Assembly: GCA_016719565.1 (NCBI GenBank)
Contig: JADJYU010000013.1
Coordinates: 62,001-126,000, forward strand
Source of the DNA: Ignavibacteria bacterium
Lineage (GTDB): Bacteria; Bacteroidota; Ignavibacteria; Tepidaquicellales; Tepidaquicellaceae
Length of the DNA: 64,000 nt
Direction: 5' to 3'
A program made the translations under genes and the position numbers. Positions 59,969-64,000 of this stretch are shown here, piece after piece. The notes under the pieces were generated by a model. The model was not told where the DNA came from. It worked only from the letters and a program-made list of their open reading frames with translations, and ran no database searches. Numbering within the stretch: position 1 is the first letter of the stretch; each line of letters opens with the position of its first letter.

Positions 59969-61684
59969 TTACTTCAGCAGTATCATCCTTTTCGTTTCAG
60001 AAAACTCACCAGCATCCAGCTTATAAAAATAAACTCCGCTCGAAAAACTGCTTCCGTCAAATGTCAGAGAATACGTACCTGTTGCCAATCGTTGATTTAC
60101 AAGTGATTCCAATTGTCTGCCGAGCGCATCAAAGATCGTAAGCTTTACATCAGATGAAGTTCTAATATCAAATTTAATTGTAGTAACCGGATTAAAAGGG
60201 TTTGGATAACTCTGAGACAGTGAAAATCTCTCCGGAACTGCAGTTGAAAACGGCTGAATGCCGACCGGTTCGTCGGGAGGGATGAATCCGTATTGGTTAG
60301 TGCGGTAGCGGTCGTGACCGTACATAGGCCAATGCAGATTTTTAGGATCATAAATAACACCAGGGAAAGTCCATGTATGAACAATTGAAGTTAATAAAGA
60401 ATTTGAAGATGCTGTAGTTAATAAAAGAAAATCTAATTGTCCGTCATTATTTAAATCACAAAATGATCCCGCTGACCTGGGAAGTCCTAAAGGTCTTAGG
60501 GGAGACCAGGATGGCTGGATACTATTTTCATTATAGAAGTAAATAAATCCTCTCAATGTCATATCAATTGCTGTGATGTAACATACATTAAATATCTGAT
60601 TGTTCATTTTTACAAGTAACGGCGAATTATAATAATACCCGTTACCGTAAACAGGATAGTTATTAAACAACTGATTATTCTTGTCAAAGAGAAAAACAGG
60701 GGTAGGTTCAGAACCAAAAGATTGATACAAAGAATTTATGTTTTCACTTAATGCAATACTGCTTGATTCAGAAACTGCTTGTGTGTAATACTTTGAGATC
60801 AGATCTCCGTTTATGGAAAATTTTGAAGTCTTGGTTCTTGCAGTATCATTATTAGAAAAGTAATAAGCTGAGTTAATATAGAGAAATGTTGAGTCAGTTG
60901 ATTTATCCTTATAGACAGTAGCAGGCTGAGAATAAAAAAAGTAATTTGAATCTGATTTCAATGGCCATCCCGGGAAATAACTTCCGTCATGTCGGAAAAC
61001 ATGTGTATAACTTGAATCACAGATAAGTCCCAATTCGCATTGTGAGGAATTGATTATGATCTCTGCAAATTTATCATTATCCAGGTCTGCAACTGATACA
61101 GGCGGTGAAACTATTGATTCGGGAATACCACCCGGTAAACGTCTCGGCCATCCGCTTACAGTATTTCCGTTGTGATCGATTACATTAATGTTATTACCTC
61201 CCTTTATAATAATTTCAAGATAACCGTTATTATTAATATCATATAAAGCCAAATCAGATAAACGAGTAGTTTTATAATATACCGGAAAACCGTTCAGAGA
61301 ATTTCCATGATAATCAAATACATAAAGACTATCATTATTTCTTAACACGACATCAATATGTCCGTCATTATCGACGTCACCGGCTGCAATGGCTGGCCAG
61401 CTGAAAGCGGGGAATATAGTAATGGGCCAGCCTTTAAGGTTTGACCCGTCACTTTTTAAAATGTAAATTCTGGTATATTGAGATTTGAATAATGAAAACA
61501 TTACTTCATTCTGTCCGTCATTGTCAAAATCTGTAATTACCGGAGTAGCAGTGTATAATATAGGATAATATACACTGTCTATAGTTATAGGAAATCCGGG
61601 AAGATATTCAGGAGTCTGGCTCTTTAACAGACCAGTGAATAAAACAATAAATATAATTTTAATGATAATAAATATTTTCATCAT
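59969..61684 (-). CDS. FG-GAP/VCBS repeat protein with T9SS sorting domain
   Basis: 571 residues: signal peptide (about 1-22), then FG-GAP-like beta-propeller repeats, each with a D-x-D-N-D-G-type loop (DFDNDGQNEVMFSL, DVDNDGHIDVVLRN, DINNNGYLEIIIKG, DLNNDGQLDFLLL). The GWP-type turn recurs (LKGWPITIFPAFSWP, VSGWPRRLPGG). The C-terminal Por sorting domain is intact (LSQSYPNPFNPVTTIKFDI to SETKRMILLK). The likely role is a surface-bound propeller, ligand unknown. It differs from the broken paralogue at 6.5-8.5 kb in having a complete C-terminus. Confidence 0.87.
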   Translation of the reverse strand: MMKIFIIIKIIFIVLFTGLLKSQTPEYLPGFPITIDSVYYPILYTATPVITDFDNDGQNEVMFSLFKSQYTRIYILKSDGSNLKGWPITIFPAFSWPAIAAGDVDNDGHIDVVLRNNDSLYVFDYHGNSLNGFPVYYKTTRLSDLALYDINNNGYLEIIIKGGNNINVIDHNGNTVSGWPRRLPGGIPESIVSPPVSVADLDNDKFAEIIINSSQCELGLICDSSYTHVFRHDGSYFPGWPLKSDSNYFFYSQPATVYKDKSTDSTFLYINSAYYFSNNDTARTKTSKFSINGDLISKYYTQAVSESSSIALSENINSLYQSFGSEPTPVFLFDKNNQLFNNYPVYGNGYYYNSPLLVKMNNQIFNVCYITAIDMTLRGFIYFYNENSIQPSWSPLRPLGLPRSAGSFCDLNNDGQLDFLLLTTASSNSLLTSIVHTWTFPGVIYDPKNLHWPMYGHDRYRTNQYGFIPPDEPVGIQPFSTAVPERFSLSQSYPNPFNPVTTIKFDIRTSSDVKLTIFDALGRQLESLVNQRLATGTYSLTFDGSSFSSGVYFYKLDAGEFSETKRMILLK

Positions 61685-61700
61685 TTTTCTCCTCGCTATT

Positions 61701-62054
61701 TTATCGGGCGCAATTTATTTCCGGACTTGAAGGACCAAAATAAACTGTCGTTATCCCTGAACCCGGATGATAAACATTATACATAATTGCAGTACATCCG
61801 TATCTTTCAGCTATTAAAGTATATGTTCCGGCAGACAATCCTGTAATTGAACATGCACCACCGGAATGAGTAGGTCCGCAATAACCATAAGGTGTGGTTC
61901 CTATATAAGCTGTTACTGTCCAGTCAGTATTTGGTGAATATTGAATAATGTTTTTGATTTCATTCAGATCTGAATTTTTTTCTACACCCTGAATATTAGA
62001 TAAAGCAATTGCTGAAATTATTACAGCAGCTAAGAATAGAATTGAGCGTTTCAT
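61701..62054 (-). CDS. Small secreted cysteine-containing protein
   Basis: 117 residues: signal peptide (MKRSILFLAAVIISAIALSNIQG), then one small beta-sandwich with SITGLSAGTYTLIAERYGC, a strand pattern known from carboxypeptidase-regulatory-like domains. Four Cys (in GYCGP, GGACS, RYGCT and NCAR) can make two disulfides. No family name is certain. It ends 17 bp before the T9SS gene and is probably co-transcribed with it, so it may be an accessory exported protein. An AAAGGAAA ribosome binding site precedes the ATG. Confidence 0.68.
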   Translation of the reverse strand: MKRSILFLAAVIISAIALSNIQGVEKNSDLNEIKNIIQYSPNTDWTVTAYIGTTPYGYCGPTHSGGACSITGLSAGTYTLIAERYGCTAIMYNVYHPGSGITTVYFGPSSPEINCAR

Positions 62055-62191
62055 TTTAAATTTCCTTTCTTTTAATTTTAAATAAAATATAACTTTTTAA
62101 AAATGTCCAAATTCATATCTATCTCCTTTTTTTTGTTTCTACTTTTATAGCGGTCTTATCATTTTGATTATCCACCTTTTTTTTTAATTTT

Positions 62192-62416
62192 TCATTCTTC
62201 ATAAATATCTATCAGGATCAATCCGTCATAAACGTATATATACCAGATTCCATTTACAAAAACCCGCACATATGTGTATTCATTTATATCTTTAAATCTA
62301 TTATGTTGATTTAAAATAGATTGAGTATCAGTTCTTAAATTTGTTTCTGAAATTGCTGATTGAAAAAATACTGTTAAACAAATTACAACTGCAATTAAAA
62401 ATAATTTTGTTTTCAT
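62192..62416 (-). CDS. Very small secreted protein
   Basis: 74 residues with a signal peptide (MKTKLFLIAVVICLTVFFQSAIS) and a mature part of about 50 residues rich in Tyr and Ile (YTYVRVFVNGIWYIYVYDG), likely one beta hairpin. No family is recognised. An AAGGAGCGG ribosome binding site lies eight bases before the ATG. It is in line with the small secreted protein at 61701. The 136-bp gap between them is T-rich and holds nothing I can identify. Confidence 0.6.
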   Translation of the reverse strand: MKTKLFLIAVVICLTVFFQSAISETNLRTDTQSILNQHNRFKDINEYTYVRVFVNGIWYIYVYDGLILIDIYEE

Positions 62417-62624
62417 GACCGCTCCTTTTCTGAACTTTAATTAGTACAAATTATTAAGAAAAGAATTGTAATCAAAAGAGAATTTAATCCAATTCTCGCT
62501 CCAAAATTGTATTGAAAAAATTTGAAATTTAGAAATACTTGAATCTACGGGAGGAAATGAATAATTTAAAAAACATTTGTGCTCTTTATACTCGCTTTTA
62601 AATAAAGGAAAGAATAGAATATTT

Positions 62625-64000
62625 ATGATAAAACACAGAATAATAGACATCCTTAAAACTTTTTCAGTAAAAGATATCAAGAACTTTAGAGATTATTTAA
62701 ATTCTCCTTTTTTCAATAAAAGTAAAAAAATTGTTAAAGTTTATGAAATTTTATTAAAATTTTTTCCCGATTTTAATTCACAATTACTAACCAAAGAATT
62801 AATCTATTCAAAATTTGAAAGTAAAAAAAGTTTTAACAAATCCACGTATTATAACATGATGGCAGATCTATTTCATCATGCGGAAAATTATTTGATGTAT
62901 ATTAATTTTCAGAAAAAAGAAATAAAAGCGAAAGATTTTTTACTGGATGAATTGTTTAAAAGAAATCTTGATAATCTTATTGAATCAAATTTAACAAAAG
63001 TTAAATCTCTCCTGAGAAGTAATAACCAGATTGATGCAGATTATTATTTTAATACTTTTAAAATAATTACTGATGAATTAAACCATATACATGTTAATAA
63101 AGCGAAATCCGGAAAATCAATAATAGATTTATATTCCAATAAATTATCAGACAGAGGAATGTATCTTACTTGTTTATTTGTAACTGAGATGATGAGGGTG
63201 TTCGATGATCTTTTAGCGTTAAACAAAACTTTTGATATAGACAAAGAATCAAGTTTCATTTTTGGGATTTTTAACGAAATGGATTTTGAAAAATTATTAA
63301 AGTACATGATCTCAAATTCCAAAAATAAAGATTTATCTGTAGTATTTAAAATATATTACAATCTTCACATGGCTTTTTCTGATTTTGAGAATGAAAAATA
63401 TTATACTAATTACAAAAAGCTGTTATTTATGAATATTAATATTTTCAGTATCGATGAAATAAGATTCCATTTGAGCAGGTTAATCAGATATTGTAAAAAT
63501 AAATCATCTGATGTGAAGTTATCCCGTAAATATGAAAATGAATTACTGATGCATTACAATTATGTTCTTACAAAAGGATATTACAAATCAAGTATATCAA
63601 ATTATTTACCGGTCGAATTATTCAGAATCGTTTTACATTTGGGTTTAAATCTAAAGAAGTTTAAATGGACAAATGAATTTATAAACAAATTTATAAATGA
63701 AATTCACCCTGACAAAAGAGATAGTATGTATTATTTAAGTTCGGCAGAGTATTATTTCAGTAAAAAAAATTTTCCCAAAGTACTGAAGAACCTTCATGAA
63801 ATTGATCTTAATCATTTTATGCTGAAGGTTGATTTAAGAAATATTCTTTTAATGACTTATTATGAACTGAATGAATTTGAAAGTGCAACTTCATTAATTG
63901 AATCATATAAACATTTTCTGAAATATGATAAAACATTATCAAAACCTGAAAAAAAGAAAGCCTATGATTTTATAGATATCCTTAAAATTCTGATTAAAAA
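62625..64000 (+). CDS. Hypothetical helical protein, 3' part off the right edge
   Basis: 458 codons open to the window end, starting MIKHRIIDILKTFSVKDIKNFRDYLNSP. The sequence is rich in Lys, Asn, Ile, Leu and Phe and appears almost fully helical, with no signal peptide or membrane segment. The opening pattern (KNFRDYLNSPFFNKSKKIV and, near residue 65, LIYSKFESKKSFNKSTYYNM) is a type I associate with unnamed proteins of this phylum; no function is known. The later part (SSAEYYFSKKNFPKVLKNLHEID, LLMTYYELNEFESA) looks like TPR-type helical pairs. Codon use is more AT-rich than in its neighbours. Confidence 0.78.
   Translation, partial: MIKHRIIDILKTFSVKDIKNFRDYLNSPFFNKSKKIVKVYEILLKFFPDFNSQLLTKELIYSKFESKKSFNKSTYYNMMADLFHHAENYLMYINFQKKEIKAKDFLLDELFKRNLDNLIESNLTKVKSLLRSNNQIDADYYFNTFKIITDELNHIHVNKAKSGKSIIDLYSNKLSDRGMYLTCLFVTEMMRVFDDLLALNKTFDIDKESSFIFGIFNEMDFEKLLKYMISNSKNKDLSVVFKIYYNLHMAFSDFENEKYYTNYKKLLFMNINIFSIDEIRFHLSRLIRYCKNKSSDVKLSRKYENELLMHYNYVLTKGYYKSSISNYLPVELFRIVLHLGLNLKKFKWTNEFINKFINEIHPDKRDSMYYLSSAEYYFSKKNFPKVLKNLHEIDLNHFMLKVDLRNILLMTYYELNEFESATSLIESYKHFLKYDKTLSKPEKKKAYDFIDILKILIK

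Noticed and set aside
62441..62680. 79-codon minus-strand frame at the right end
   Set aside because: It overlaps the start of the long plus-strand helical protein by 56 bp, has no ribosome binding site and an odd composition.
36..63900. tRNA or rRNA genes
   Set aside because: No cloverleaf with conserved TTCGANTC and CCA-type ends, and no rRNA segment, was recognised on either strand; this is by eye, not by a covariance search.

Overview
This AT-rich window looks like chromosome from a member of the Fibrobacteres-Chlorobi-Bacteroidetes group, most likely Ignavibacteria. The main clue is the set of large secreted proteins that end in a type IX secretion (T9SS/Por) sorting domain with the hallmark QNYPNPFNP. 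A fused CcoN-CcoO oxidase subunit and a CIRCE-controlled groESL operon fit this placement. The assignment is inference from protein signatures; no rRNA gene is present, and no tRNA gene was recognised.

Layout. 1-1.9 kb: housekeeping genes (ffh, cut by the left edge; rnhB; yraN). 1.9-13.1 kb: a mostly minus-strand run with an outer-membrane-like protein, three T9SS cargo genes (one broken), a broken GH3 N-acetylhexosaminidase gene, a slipin, a Dus enzyme and a coiled-coil protein. 13.4-17.6 kb: an unusual repeat island. It has a 21-bp-period minisatellite inside a reading frame, about 1.45 kb of palindrome-derived tandem repeats, a transition segment, a second array of the same core in the opposite orientation, a GIY-YIG nuclease gene and a 72-bp tandem duplication. 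17.8-27.2 kb: secreted and envelope proteins, including a LamG/P-domain protein with a dockerin-like tail and two tandem paralogous T9SS proteins. 27.2-38.1 kb: comEC, a frameshifted pyrimidine-nucleoside phosphorylase, a 3HCDH-like protein, a TIGR02757 protein, an arylsulfotransferase-like T9SS protein, an ABM-domain protein and groEL/groES behind a CIRCE operator.

38.2-39.4 kb is a gene-poor stretch with a second 21-bp-period repeat and a pair of inverted REP-like palindromes. 39.5-50.7 kb is the best-defined functional unit: a cbb3-type cytochrome oxidase cluster (ccoI, ccoS, a PLP-dependent sulfur amino acid enzyme, a ccoNO fusion, ccoQ, a small membrane protein, ccoP, ccoG, ccoH, a SafE/UreH-like membrane protein). 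It is followed by a cysteine-containing Crp/Fnr regulator and a lone cyclic-nucleotide-binding-domain protein, and preceded by an FNR-like palindrome. This suggests oxygen-responsive control of a high-affinity oxidase. 50.7-58 kb: ypdA-like, pyk, SDR, a DUF1343/NamZ-like gene, pepA and nrnA. 58.2-59.8 kb: an IS110-family transposase with structured non-coding flanks (a candidate bridge RNA locus). 60-64 kb: another T9SS protein, two small secreted proteins and a helical protein cut by the right edge.

Four reading-frame lesions were found in three genes (a homopolymer frameshift and an in-frame TGA in the FG-GAP gene, homopolymer frameshifts in the GH3 and phosphorylase genes), plus a probable compensating pair in the GH3 gene. 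Several sit in short homopolymers, so assembly or read error is as likely as real decay. The most novel-looking material is the oppositely oriented palindromic arrays next to the GIY-YIG nuclease gene, the two 21-bp-period loci and the structured IS110 flanks.
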